From the NCBI GenBank assembly GCA_033283385.1, contig JAWMQQ010000001.1, forward strand, positions 1,054,001 to 1,118,000: a stretch of 64,000 nt of DNA, in the 5' to 3' direction. Below the pieces are notes generated by a model, which worked only from the letters and a program-made list of their open reading frames with translations, was not told where the DNA came from and did no database searches. The stretch is from Mangrovimicrobium sp033283385. Lineage in GTDB: Bacteria; Pseudomonadota; Gammaproteobacteria; Pseudomonadales; Halieaceae. Of the stretch, positions 16,282-24,342 are shown piece by piece; within the stretch, counting starts at the first letter, position 1; every line of letters begins with the position of its first letter. The translations under genes were made by a program, and so were the position numbers.

Positions 16282-17442
16282 ATGGATAACTGCCAGGCAT
16301 ATATCACCGGCATCGGCCAGTCCGAAGTCGGCATGAAGCTGACCCGCCACCCGCTGCTGCTGACCGTGGACGCGGTCAAGGAAGCGCTGGACGAGGCGGG
16401 GCTTACCATCGACCAGATCGACGGCGTTTCGACCTATCCGGGCCGTGTGTCGCAGATGCTGGGTTTCTCGCCCGTGGGCGCGGACGAACTGATCGACGCC
16501 CTGGGCATCAAGGCAACCTGGTATGCCGGCGGCGGCGAGATCTCCTCGCAGCTGGGCGCCGTGGGCGCGGCGGTGGCCGCCGTGCGCACCGGGCAGGCCC
16601 GCCACGTCATCTGTTATCGCACAGTGTACGAGGCCGCCGCGATGGCGCGGCCCGACGAGTACCCGATGCAGCGCTCCTCACGGGTGGACAGCTATTCCCA
16701 GTGGTTCGCGCCGTACTACGCCATGTCCGCGGCGACCTGGGTAGCCCAGTACGCCATGCGCCATGTGAAGAAGTACGGCCTGACTCGCGAGCAACTGGCG
16801 CAGATCGCGCTCAACGATCGCGCCAATGCCATGCTCAACCCGCGGGCGATGATTCGCGAGCCGTTGACGATGGAACAGTACATGGAGGCGCGGATGATTT
16901 CCGAGCCCCTGTGCCTGTTCGACTGCGACCGCTACACCGACGCATCCACCGTGCTGATCGTCTCCGCCGGCGACGCCCTGGACGAGGTGCGCTGCACGCC
17001 GATTCGCGTCGCTGCCGTCGCCGGTTCCGTCGACCGCCACAGCTGGGACCAGGCCGAGTGGATGGCCAGCTACGCCACCGGTCGCGACCTGTGGAAGCAC
17101 ACCGACTACACCCCGGCGGATGTCGACACCGTGCAGTTCTACGACGGCTTCAGCTTCCTCGCCCTGACCTGGCTGGAGGCCCTGGGCTTCTGCGAGGTGG
17201 GCGAGGGCGGCAAGTTCATCGAGGGCGGCAAGCGCATCGCGCTGGACGGCGAGTTGCCCATGAACACCTTCGGCGGCCAGATCGGCGCCGGCCGCCTGCA
17301 CGGCTTCGGCTTCGCCCACGAGTCGGTGGTGCAGCTGCGCGGCAACGGCGGCGAGCGCCAGATCCCCGGCGACCCGAAAGTCGCCGTGGCGACCTCCGGC
17401 GGTGGCCCGCTGGCCACTGCGCTGCTGCTGGCGCGGGACTGA
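16282..17442 (+). CDS. Ltp/SCP-x-type thiolase-like protein
   Basis: 386 aa with a thiolase fold of the lipid-transfer-protein class. The position of the nucleophilic Cys of true thiolases reads YAGGGEISSQ, so it should not do thiolysis. QFYDGFSFLALTWLEALGF and NTFGGQIGAGRLHGFGF are the conserved Ltp core; Ltp2-type retro-aldolases use Tyr residues in such segments. With the adjoining DUF35 protein it likely forms a CoA-thioester aldolase or condensing enzyme. The substrate is unknown. Confidence 0.88.
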   Translation: MDNCQAYITGIGQSEVGMKLTRHPLLLTVDAVKEALDEAGLTIDQIDGVSTYPGRVSQMLGFSPVGADELIDALGIKATWYAGGGEISSQLGAVGAAVAAVRTGQARHVICYRTVYEAAAMARPDEYPMQRSSRVDSYSQWFAPYYAMSAATWVAQYAMRHVKKYGLTREQLAQIALNDRANAMLNPRAMIREPLTMEQYMEARMISEPLCLFDCDRYTDASTVLIVSAGDALDEVRCTPIRVAAVAGSVDRHSWDQAEWMASYATGRDLWKHTDYTPADVDTVQFYDGFSFLALTWLEALGFCEVGEGGKFIEGGKRIALDGELPMNTFGGQIGAGRLHGFGFAHESVVQLRGNGGERQIPGDPKVAVATSGGGPLATALLLARD

Positions 17443-17446
17443 TAGC

Positions 17447-18169
17447 GTGTCGTCCCCCGACCTCGACCAGCTGCCGGGATTCCGGCGCCGCTTCCGGGTA
17501 ACGCCGGGGGAGGGCGTGGTCCGCAGCGAGGTGGAGGACGATTTTCACTGCATGGGTGTGCTGTTGCACCACGAGGATGGTGTCGCCACGCTGCTGGAAC
17601 CGGTGATGCAACGGGCGCCCTGGAATACCTGTCCCGGCGCGCCCGACCAGCTGAAAGCAACCTTTACCGGCAAGCGGCTGGCGGAATTCCCCCGCTGCGG
17701 CCAGAAGACGGCGAACTGCACGCACCTGTACGACCTGGCGCTGCTGGCCGCTGCGCATGCCGACGATAAGGACGTGCTGGTTTATGACGTTCTGGTATCA
17801 GACGCCATCGACGGCGAACGCCATGCCGAGCTGCGCCGCAACGGTGAGACACTGCTGCGCTGGAGCGACCGGGATTTCCTGCTCACCGCGCCGGCGGAGC
17901 TGGCGGGCACCGCGCTCACGGCGCTCACGCCCTGGATAGAGGCGCAGGAGCCGGCGTTGCGCGAGGCGGCCAAGGTGCTGCGCTGGGCCAGCATGATCGC
18001 CCACGGCCGCAGCATTCCGCTGGAGCAGCAGTCGGACGCAACGCGCATGCCACCCAATTGTTACACCTTCCAGCCGGAGCGCGCGGTGCGTGCCCACCGG
18101 GTGGGAGAGAGCAAGGATTTCAGCACGGGCCCCCTGGTACCGCTGGAGGAGACCGTGACCGGTTTATAA
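17447..18169 (+). CDS. DUF2889-family protein
   Basis: 240 aa, GTG start 2 bp after the thiolase-like stop. NTCPGAPDQL, FPRCGQKTANCTHLYDLALLAAAHA and SEVEDDFHCMGVLLHHEDG match the DUF2889 pattern, with conserved Cys and His residues that could bind metal. Its biochemical role is not established. In this and similar loci the family travels with DUF35 and Ltp genes, pointing to CoA-linked degradation of an alicyclic side chain (inference). Confidence 0.8.
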   Translation: MSSPDLDQLPGFRRRFRVTPGEGVVRSEVEDDFHCMGVLLHHEDGVATLLEPVMQRAPWNTCPGAPDQLKATFTGKRLAEFPRCGQKTANCTHLYDLALLAAAHADDKDVLVYDVLVSDAIDGERHAELRRNGETLLRWSDRDFLLTAPAELAGTALTALTPWIEAQEPALREAAKVLRWASMIAHGRSIPLEQQSDATRMPPNCYTFQPERAVRAHRVGESKDFSTGPLVPLEETVTGL

Positions 18170-18238
18170 TGTATAAAAACTGAGTTATTTTGTCGGGATA
18201 AACACGAGGCGTTAACCATCGCCCCTGGAGGAGTAAAA

Positions 18239-19561
18239 ATGGAAATGAACGATATGGTGATCATCAGTGTGGATGATCACATCACCGAACCGCCGGACAT
18301 GTTCGACAAGCACCTGTCCGGTGAGGACCTGGCCACCGCGCCCAAGTTCGGCACCGACGAGAAAGGCAAGAGCTTCTGGACCTACCAGGGCATGTTCATG
18401 CCTTCCGTGGGCCTGAACGCGGTTGTCGGCCGCCCGCTGGAGGAGTACGGCATGGAGCCGAACTCGCTGGAAGAGATGCGCAAGGGCGTCTACAACGTCG
18501 ACGAGCGCGTCAACGACATGAACGTCAACGGCGTCGCGGCCTCGTTGAACTTCGGCACTGTCGTCGGCTTCGATGGCGGCAAGTTCCACCTGGCTCCCAA
18601 CAAGGAACTGGCACTCAAGCACCTGCGCGCCTACAACGACTGGCACATCGACGAGTGGTGCGGCGCCCACCCCGGCCGCTTCATTCCCTGCGGCATCCTG
18701 CCCACCTGGGACATGGACGCCACCGTGGAAGAGATCAAGCGTATCGCCGCCAAGGGCTGCACCGCGGTTTCCCTGAACGAGAACCCGACCAAGCAGAACC
18801 TGCCCAGCATACACAACGAGTACTGGAACCCGATGTGGAAGGCCATGTCCGACGCCGACATGGTGATGTGCCTGCACATCGGCGCCGGCAACCCGGTACC
18901 GCACGCCTCCATGGAAACCCCGATCGAGGCCTGGATCACCACCATGCCGCTGTCCAGCTCCGTCGGTGCCGCCGACTGGCTGCACCTGAAGGCGCTGTAC
19001 GAGTACGACCTGAAGATCGCCATGTCCGAGGCCAGCATCGGCTGGGTACCTTACTTCCTCGAGCGCGCGGACTTCTCACACTCGCGCCACAAGTACTGGA
19101 CCCACAACCACTTCGGCGGAATGCTGCCCAGCGAGCGCTTCAAGAAGCACTTCATGCTGTGCTTCATCGACGACGCCTACGGCCTGAAGAACCTCGACCA
19201 GCTGAACGAGGACCTGGTGGCCTACGAGTGCGACTACCCGCACTCCGACACCCTGTGGCCGGATTGCCCCGATCACCTGTGGGAGCAGTGCAAGCACCTG
19301 ACCGACGAGCAGATCGACAAGATCACCCACCTCAACGCGATGAAGTGGTTCAACTTCGATCCCTTCAAGTTCCACAAGAAGGAAGACCTGACCGTGGGTG
19401 CCCTGCGCGCCAAGGCCAAGGCCGATGGCGTCGACACCACCCCGACTTCCATGAGCGGCGAGAAGCCGCTGGAAGACAGCGAGTCGCTGCGCCGCATCAC
19501 CTCGGGCGACCTCGCCCGCATGTTTGCGCACCACGCCGAGAAGAAAAAAACCGGCAGCTGA
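18239..19561 (+). CDS. Amidohydrolase-2 family metal-dependent hydrolase
   Basis: 440 aa; GGAGGAG RBS. SVDDHITEPPDMF (10-22) is the usual N-terminal metal-binding segment of the Amidohydrolase_2 (ACMSD-like) barrel. HPGRFIPCGILP, CLHIGAG and ECDYPHSDTLWPDCP carry further His/Asp ligands. Members decarboxylate or hydrolyse ring-cleavage or lactone intermediates. The reaction here is unknown. It is the last gene of the plus-strand group and is followed by a strong terminator. Confidence 0.9.
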   Translation: MEMNDMVIISVDDHITEPPDMFDKHLSGEDLATAPKFGTDEKGKSFWTYQGMFMPSVGLNAVVGRPLEEYGMEPNSLEEMRKGVYNVDERVNDMNVNGVAASLNFGTVVGFDGGKFHLAPNKELALKHLRAYNDWHIDEWCGAHPGRFIPCGILPTWDMDATVEEIKRIAAKGCTAVSLNENPTKQNLPSIHNEYWNPMWKAMSDADMVMCLHIGAGNPVPHASMETPIEAWITTMPLSSSVGAADWLHLKALYEYDLKIAMSEASIGWVPYFLERADFSHSRHKYWTHNHFGGMLPSERFKKHFMLCFIDDAYGLKNLDQLNEDLVAYECDYPHSDTLWPDCPDHLWEQCKHLTDEQIDKITHLNAMKWFNFDPFKFHKKEDLTVGALRAKAKADGVDTTPTSMSGEKPLEDSESLRRITSGDLARMFAHHAEKKKTGS

Positions 19562-19579
19562 ACATCGCGGCGTTAAAAC

Positions 19580-19617
19580 TGCCCGGGAGAGTGCATTGCT
19601 CTTCCGGGCATTTTTTT
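19580..19617 (+). terminator. Strong Rho-independent terminator
   Basis: TGCCCGG-GAGAG and CTCTT-CCGGGCA form an approximately 12-bp stem with a TGCATTG loop (19580-19610), directly followed by seven T residues. It closes the amidohydrolase transcript. Confidence 0.92.
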
Positions 19618-19621
19618 GTAC

Positions 19622-19993
19622 ATGTTGAACAAATTTCCCCGTTAAAAATGATACATAGTGGACCGTATATTTTTAATGCACGGACAATAACTTGCAGAGC
19701 TTCACACTTACCATAATTTACTCTTGACCAGCCGCTTGCCTTTTCGGCAGCATAGACGCGTTTCATATCCGGGCTACGTTCCGGGGCGTGTTAATAAACT
19801 TAAAAACCGAATTTTTGTAAGCGGTAACCGCGCGGTAACTCACTTCTCCTGACCACCTTTGAGTGATCTGACCCCGCTGTAATCGGGCTGCGGCCGACTC
19901 TTGCACGGCCGTGTTGCTCATGGCGCTTGCGCCAAATCTTCCGCAAACGGAAATTCCAGTTGTTACGCACTTTCACCGTAAGAGACTACAGCT
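19622..19993 (+). promoter_or_regulatory. 372-bp leader of the TonB-dependent receptor gene
   Basis: No convincing ORF. The stretch is more AT-rich than its neighbours and holds two direct copies of GCGGTAAC (19821-19828 and 19832-19839), the first inside a palindrome GCGGTAACCGC. TTGAAC at about 19626 and TTGACC at about 19727 are -35-like, but no well-spaced consensus -10 stands out. The length suggests regulated expression of the receptor. Confidence 0.4.
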
Positions 19994-22519
19994 ATGACTA
20001 CACCCCAGGCAGTACTTTCAAACCGAACCGGCAAGGCGGCGCCAGCGCGCAATTTACGCCTGCATTACGCCGTCGCAGCCCTGGTTGCAGCCTCCGCAGG
20101 ACAGATTCCCGCGGTGCATGCACAGGAAAGCGGCCGCGGCTATGTTTCGCTGGAAGAGGTTGTTGTCACCGCACGTCGCCGCCAGGAAATCGCCACCGAC
20201 ATTCCGGTCGCCGTTACCGCGCTGAGCGAAAACTTCCTGCGCGAGCAGAACATTACCGAACTGCGTGACCTGGGCGTGCACATTCCCTCGCTGCGCTTCT
20301 CCGCTGGCGGCCCGGGCGTCAACACCCCGCTGGTCACCCTGCGCGGCCAGCGCCCGTCCGAGGCGCTGCTGACACTGGACCCGGCTGTGCCGCTGTACTT
20401 CGCGGAAGTCGTGATGACCCCGACCGAGGGCACCAACCTGGCGATGTACGACCTCGCCAACGTGCAGGTACTGAAAGGCCCGCAGGGCACCCTGTTCGGC
20501 CGCAACAGCACCGGTGGCGCGATCCTGATGACGCCGCAGGCGCCCGGCACCGAGTTCGGTGGTTACGGTGAAGTGAAAGTCGGCACCTACGACCTGGTTT
20601 CCGTGGAAGGCGCCGTTGACCTGCCGGTGAGCGACACCATGCAGTTCCGCCTGTCCGGCCGCAAACTGGAGCGCGACGGTTACCAGAGCAACAAGGCGGA
20701 CAACCCGATCGCCAAGAACGACATGTACTGGGATGAAGACTCCTACGGCGTGCGCATCTCCATGGCCTGGCAGCCCACCGACAGCCTGGAGAACAACCTG
20801 GTCGTCGCCTACGACGAGAACGACTCCATGTCGCGTATCGCCGTACCGGTGTTCTACAACCACTCCGCTCGCCTGGCGGCGCTGATCAACCCGATCCAGA
20901 ACCCCAACGGCGAAATCGACGACGCCATCGCGCGCCAGAAGGGCCGTGACTGGACTGACATCGAGTCCGACCTGGTCACCCCGGACAAGATCGAAAACAC
21001 CTTCGTGTCCAACATCACCGAGTACGAGCTGACCGACAGCATCAAGATCAAGAACGTATTCGGCTACCGCGAAGTCACCAGCAAGTCCGCCATCGATGCG
21101 GACGGCACTGCCGTGCCGTGGTTCGGCGCGATTACCTCGCGGACCGAGCACTTCACGAAAAACCCGCCGCTGCGCGACCTGGAGGGCAAGCAGTACAGCG
21201 AGGAATTGCAGCTGGTGGGCGACTCCTTCGACGGCGACCTGGAGTGGCTGGTCGGCGGCTTCTGGATGAAGATGGACGGCTCCGAGTACTACCCCAACCA
21301 GGTGCTGGGTGCGAACCCCGACTGGCCGGACAACCTGACCGCTGGCCCGATCAACGGTGTGGCGCAGGAAGGCTTCCTGCAGTACTCGCCCTGGGTCGAC
21401 GTGACCAACGAGTCCTGGTCGGTCTTCGGCGAAGCCACCTACACCTTCAACGACAACTGGTCGGTTACCGCCGGCGCCCGTTACACCGTCGACGACCGTG
21501 CGATGACGGCGAAGAACTGGGCCTTCGACACCACCATTCCGCCGACTCCGGACTCGTTCACTTTCCACTGTGCGATGCGCGATTCGAACGACGTCATCCT
21601 GCCGGACGACGCCTGTAAGCGTTCTGTCGACGAGACCTTCGACTCGCCGACCTTCCGCGGTTCTGTCAACTACAACCCGGTCGACGAGCACCTGCTCTAC
21701 CTGAGCGTCTCCAACGGCTACCGTACCGGCGGTTTCAACGAGCGTGCGACCAACGACTTCACCCTGCAGCCCTTCGACGAAGAGACCGTCCTCAACTACG
21801 AGTTCGGCTGGAAGGCGGACTGGGACCTGGAGAACATGGCCCTGCGCACCAACCTGGCCATCTATCGCCAGGACTACCAGGACATCCAGAAGACCGTTTC
21901 CGGCACCAACCCGGCGACCGGCAACTTCGAGACCTACACCATCAACGCCGCGGAAGCGACTATCGATGGCCTGGAATTCGACGTGACCGCCGCTCTGACG
22001 GAAAACCTGACCATCTCCGTCGCCTACTCCTACGTCGACGCCGGCTACGATTCGTGGCCGCGCGAAGTCATGCTGCCGGGTGCGACCGACCCGGTAACCA
22101 TCGACTACTCGAAAGCGGACTTCCTGTATGTGCCGGAGAACTCGGCCAGCGCCAACATCACCTACACGCTGCCGCTGGATCCCGAGTACGGCGACATCTC
22201 CCTGAACGCCAGCTACTACTGGCAGGACGAGATGACCACCAACGACGATCCCTGGCTGTGGCCGCAACTGGGCTGGTCCGAGGAAGACCTGAAAGGCGCG
22301 CTGGATACCGTGTACACGGATTCCTACGATGTCTACAACTTCCGCGTCGACTGGCGCAGCGTGATGGGCTCCGGCGTGGACATCGCCGCGTTCATCAACA
22401 ACGCGTTCGACGAGGAGTACGTCACCGGTGGCCTGAGCGTGCCGGAAGACCTGGGTATCGTGGCCAACACCTACGGTGCGCCCCGCACCTACGGCGCGTC
22501 GCTGCGTTACAACTTCTAA
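19994..22519 (+). CDS. TonB-dependent outer-membrane receptor
   Basis: 841 aa. A signal peptide (about 1-43, ending near VHAQ) precedes a TonB box-like LEEVVVTARRR. The plug domain follows (IPVAVTALS, VLKGPQGTLFGRNSTGGAI), then a 22-strand barrel-type repeat pattern and a terminal aromatic residue (ASLRYNF) for BAM assembly. The FGRNSTGGAI plug is typical of receptors found with catabolic genes in Sphingomonadales and marine gammaproteobacteria. Between catabolic operons and an efflux pump, it probably imports the hydrophobic substrate; this is inference. Confidence 0.93.
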   Translation: MTTPQAVLSNRTGKAAPARNLRLHYAVAALVAASAGQIPAVHAQESGRGYVSLEEVVVTARRRQEIATDIPVAVTALSENFLREQNITELRDLGVHIPSLRFSAGGPGVNTPLVTLRGQRPSEALLTLDPAVPLYFAEVVMTPTEGTNLAMYDLANVQVLKGPQGTLFGRNSTGGAILMTPQAPGTEFGGYGEVKVGTYDLVSVEGAVDLPVSDTMQFRLSGRKLERDGYQSNKADNPIAKNDMYWDEDSYGVRISMAWQPTDSLENNLVVAYDENDSMSRIAVPVFYNHSARLAALINPIQNPNGEIDDAIARQKGRDWTDIESDLVTPDKIENTFVSNITEYELTDSIKIKNVFGYREVTSKSAIDADGTAVPWFGAITSRTEHFTKNPPLRDLEGKQYSEELQLVGDSFDGDLEWLVGGFWMKMDGSEYYPNQVLGANPDWPDNLTAGPINGVAQEGFLQYSPWVDVTNESWSVFGEATYTFNDNWSVTAGARYTVDDRAMTAKNWAFDTTIPPTPDSFTFHCAMRDSNDVILPDDACKRSVDETFDSPTFRGSVNYNPVDEHLLYLSVSNGYRTGGFNERATNDFTLQPFDEETVLNYEFGWKADWDLENMALRTNLAIYRQDYQDIQKTVSGTNPATGNFETYTINAAEATIDGLEFDVTAALTENLTISVAYSYVDAGYDSWPREVMLPGATDPVTIDYSKADFLYVPENSASANITYTLPLDPEYGDISLNASYYWQDEMTTNDDPWLWPQLGWSEEDLKGALDTVYTDSYDVYNFRVDWRSVMGSGVDIAAFINNAFDEEYVTGGLSVPEDLGIVANTYGAPRTYGASLRYNF

Positions 22520-22537
22520 ACGCAGCCTCGCTGTTCG

Positions 22538-22569
22538 AAAAGGCGCTGCATTGCAGCGCCTTTTTTTTG
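22538..22569 (+). terminator. Rho-independent terminator after the TonB receptor
   Basis: AAAGGCGCTGC-ATT-GCAGCGCCTTT hairpin (9-bp GC core, A/T extension) followed by eight T residues. Confidence 0.92.
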
Positions 22570-22574
22570 GCCCC

Positions 22575-22820
22575 GTAGGAGCCTGCTACGCAGGCGATTG
22601 CGATATCCGACGCTGCCTCCATCGCGCGCAGAGCGCGCTCCTACGATTCAAGAGCGGTAGGAGCCTGCTACGCAGGCGATTGCGATATCCGACGCTGCTT
22701 CCATCGCGCGCAGAGCGCGCTCCTACGATTCAAGGGCGGTAGGAGCCTGCTACGCAGGCGATTGCGATATCCGACGCTGCCTCCATCGCGCGCAGAGCGC
22801 GCTCCTACGATTCAAGGTGC
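22575..22820. repeat. REP cluster 5: three tandem copies of an 82-bp two-REP unit
   Basis: Copies begin at 22575, 22657 and 22739, exactly 82 bp apart and almost identical (differences at a few spacer bases). Each copy has a forward GCCTGC-type REP, a spacer (gcgatatccgacgctgc), then an inverted GCGCGC-type REP and gattcaag. This is a BIME-like arrangement of two REP types head to head. It fills the gap between the receptor terminator and the MarR promoter. Confidence 0.95.
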
Positions 22821-22831
22821 GTGCCGGCGGC

Positions 22832-22875
22832 TTGCGAGCAGACTCTGTAGCAGCATATAATAAGTAGGCTTATTA
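22832..22875 (+). promoter_or_regulatory. marR promoter with operator over the -10 box
   Basis: TTGCGA (22832-22837), 18-bp spacer, perfect TATAAT (22856-22861). A perfect 7-bp inverted repeat TAATAAG-TAGG-CTTATTA (22858-22875) overlaps the -10 and the transcription start. A MarR dimer bound there would block RNA polymerase, the usual autorepression design for marR-emrAB type operons. Confidence 0.75.
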
Positions 22876-22886
22876 AAAGGTTGCTT

Positions 22887-23321
22887 ATGGAAGACAGCAT
22901 CGGTTCCATCCTTGCCGAGGTATCCCGGCTGATGCGGCGCTCCTTCGACGAGAAGGCGCGCAGCATCGGCGTGACCCGGTCGCAGTGGCAGGTGATGAGC
23001 CTGCTGCGCCGGAACGAGGGCTGCAAGCAGGCTGCCCTGGCGGAGCTGCTGGACGTGGAGCCGATTACCCTGTGCCGCATCATCGACCGCCTGGAAGATG
23101 CGGGCCTGGTAGAGCGCCGGCGGGACCCGGCGGATCGCCGCGCCTGGCACCTGTACCTGACCGACAAGGCGCACGAGCTGCAGACGGAGCTTCTGCCCCT
23201 GGGTGAGGCTGTAATGGATGCAGCCCTGGAGGGCATGGGCGAGCGCGAGCGCAAGTCGCTGCGCCGCAGCCTGGAAAAATTGCGGGCGAACCTGTCCCGG
23301 CGGACTGGTGAACCAACCTGA
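22887..23321 (+). CDS. MarR-family transcriptional regulator of an efflux operon
   Basis: 144 aa from ATG 22887 with an AAAGG RBS; TTG 22881 is an in-frame alternative. Typical MarR layout: dimerisation helices at both ends, HTH in GCKQAALAELLDVEPITLCRIIDRLEDAGLV split across ~47-75, and the wing RRRDPADRRAWHLYLT. It heads an operon with HlyD and MFS genes and very probably represses it until a toxic ligand binds. Confidence 0.92.
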   Translation: MEDSIGSILAEVSRLMRRSFDEKARSIGVTRSQWQVMSLLRRNEGCKQAALAELLDVEPITLCRIIDRLEDAGLVERRRDPADRRAWHLYLTDKAHELQTELLPLGEAVMDAALEGMGERERKSLRRSLEKLRANLSRRTGEPT

Positions 23322-23343
23322 ACCTGGAAATGGAGGAATAGAG

Positions 23344-24342
23344 TTGTCCCGATCGCTACCGCGGTTGCTCCTGATGCTGGCCGGCCCGGTCCTGCTCGGT
23401 GCCGGAGCGCTGGTTTACTTCCTGCTCAGCCTGGGCCACGTGTCGACTGACAATGCTTACATCCGGCAGGACAAGGTGTCCGTCAGCGCGGAGGTGGGCG
23501 GGCGCATCGTCGAAGTGGCCGTCAAGGAGAACCAGCGAGTGAAAGCGGGCGATCTGTTGTTCCGCATCGATCGCGAACCCTACCAGTTGGCGGTTGACCA
23601 GGCGAAGGCCGCCATCGCCACGGCAAGGGCGCGGGTAGACGAGTTGCAGACCGTTTACGACACATCCAACGTGGATATCGAGAGCGCCGAGGAGGACATC
23701 GACTACTACACCAAGGAATACCGTCGGCAGAAGGAGTTGCTCAAGACCAAGGTGGGTACCGAGGCTGCCCTGCAGGCGGCGGAGCACGCGCTGGCAAATG
23801 CGCGCTCGAAACTGTCTTCGGCGAGGGCAGACGCCGCCCGCGCGCAGTCGGCGCTCTCCACCGGTGGTATCGCGGATGGCGAAAACCCCCAGGTGCGCGC
23901 GGCCAAGGTGCAACTGGAACAGGCCAGGCTCAACCTCGGCCGCACTGAAGTGCGCGCGCCGGTCAGCGGGATCATCAGCCAGGCCGAGCGCTTGCAGGTG
24001 GGTTCCCTGATGGTACAGGGCTTGCCGGCCGTGACCATCGTTAAGAACGAGCACAGCTGGGTGGAGGCCAATTTCAAGGAGACGGCGCTGGAACGCATGC
24101 ACCCGGGGCAGCCGGCGACCATTACCGTCGATACTTTCCCCGGCCTCGAACTGCACGGAAAAGTGGAGAGCATCGGCGCGGGTACGGGCTCCGAGTTTTC
24201 GATCATCCCCGCCCAGAACGCCAATGCCAACTGGGTGAAAGTCACGCAGCGCGTCCCGGTGCGCATCTCCATCGAGGGCAAGCCTGAACGCAACCTGATT
24301 GCTGGACTGTCGGTAAATGTCCGAGTCGATACCAGACAGTAG
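23344..24342 (+). CDS. HlyD/EmrA-type membrane-fusion (periplasmic adaptor) protein
   Basis: 332 aa from a TTG start with RBS ggagga. One N-terminal membrane anchor (about 8-30) precedes STDNAYIRQDKVSVSAEVGGRI, the EmrA/HlyD lipoyl half. An alpha-hairpin/coiled coil spans about 90-180, the second lipoyl half reads VRAPVSGIIS, and a beta-barrel follows (WVEANFKETALERMHPGQPATITVD). It links the MFS pump to an outer-membrane channel; no TolC-like gene is adjacent. It overlaps the next gene by 26 bp. Confidence 0.93.
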   Translation: MSRSLPRLLLMLAGPVLLGAGALVYFLLSLGHVSTDNAYIRQDKVSVSAEVGGRIVEVAVKENQRVKAGDLLFRIDREPYQLAVDQAKAAIATARARVDELQTVYDTSNVDIESAEEDIDYYTKEYRRQKELLKTKVGTEAALQAAEHALANARSKLSSARADAARAQSALSTGGIADGENPQVRAAKVQLEQARLNLGRTEVRAPVSGIISQAERLQVGSLMVQGLPAVTIVKNEHSWVEANFKETALERMHPGQPATITVDTFPGLELHGKVESIGAGTGSEFSIIPAQNANANWVKVTQRVPVRISIEGKPERNLIAGLSVNVRVDTRQ

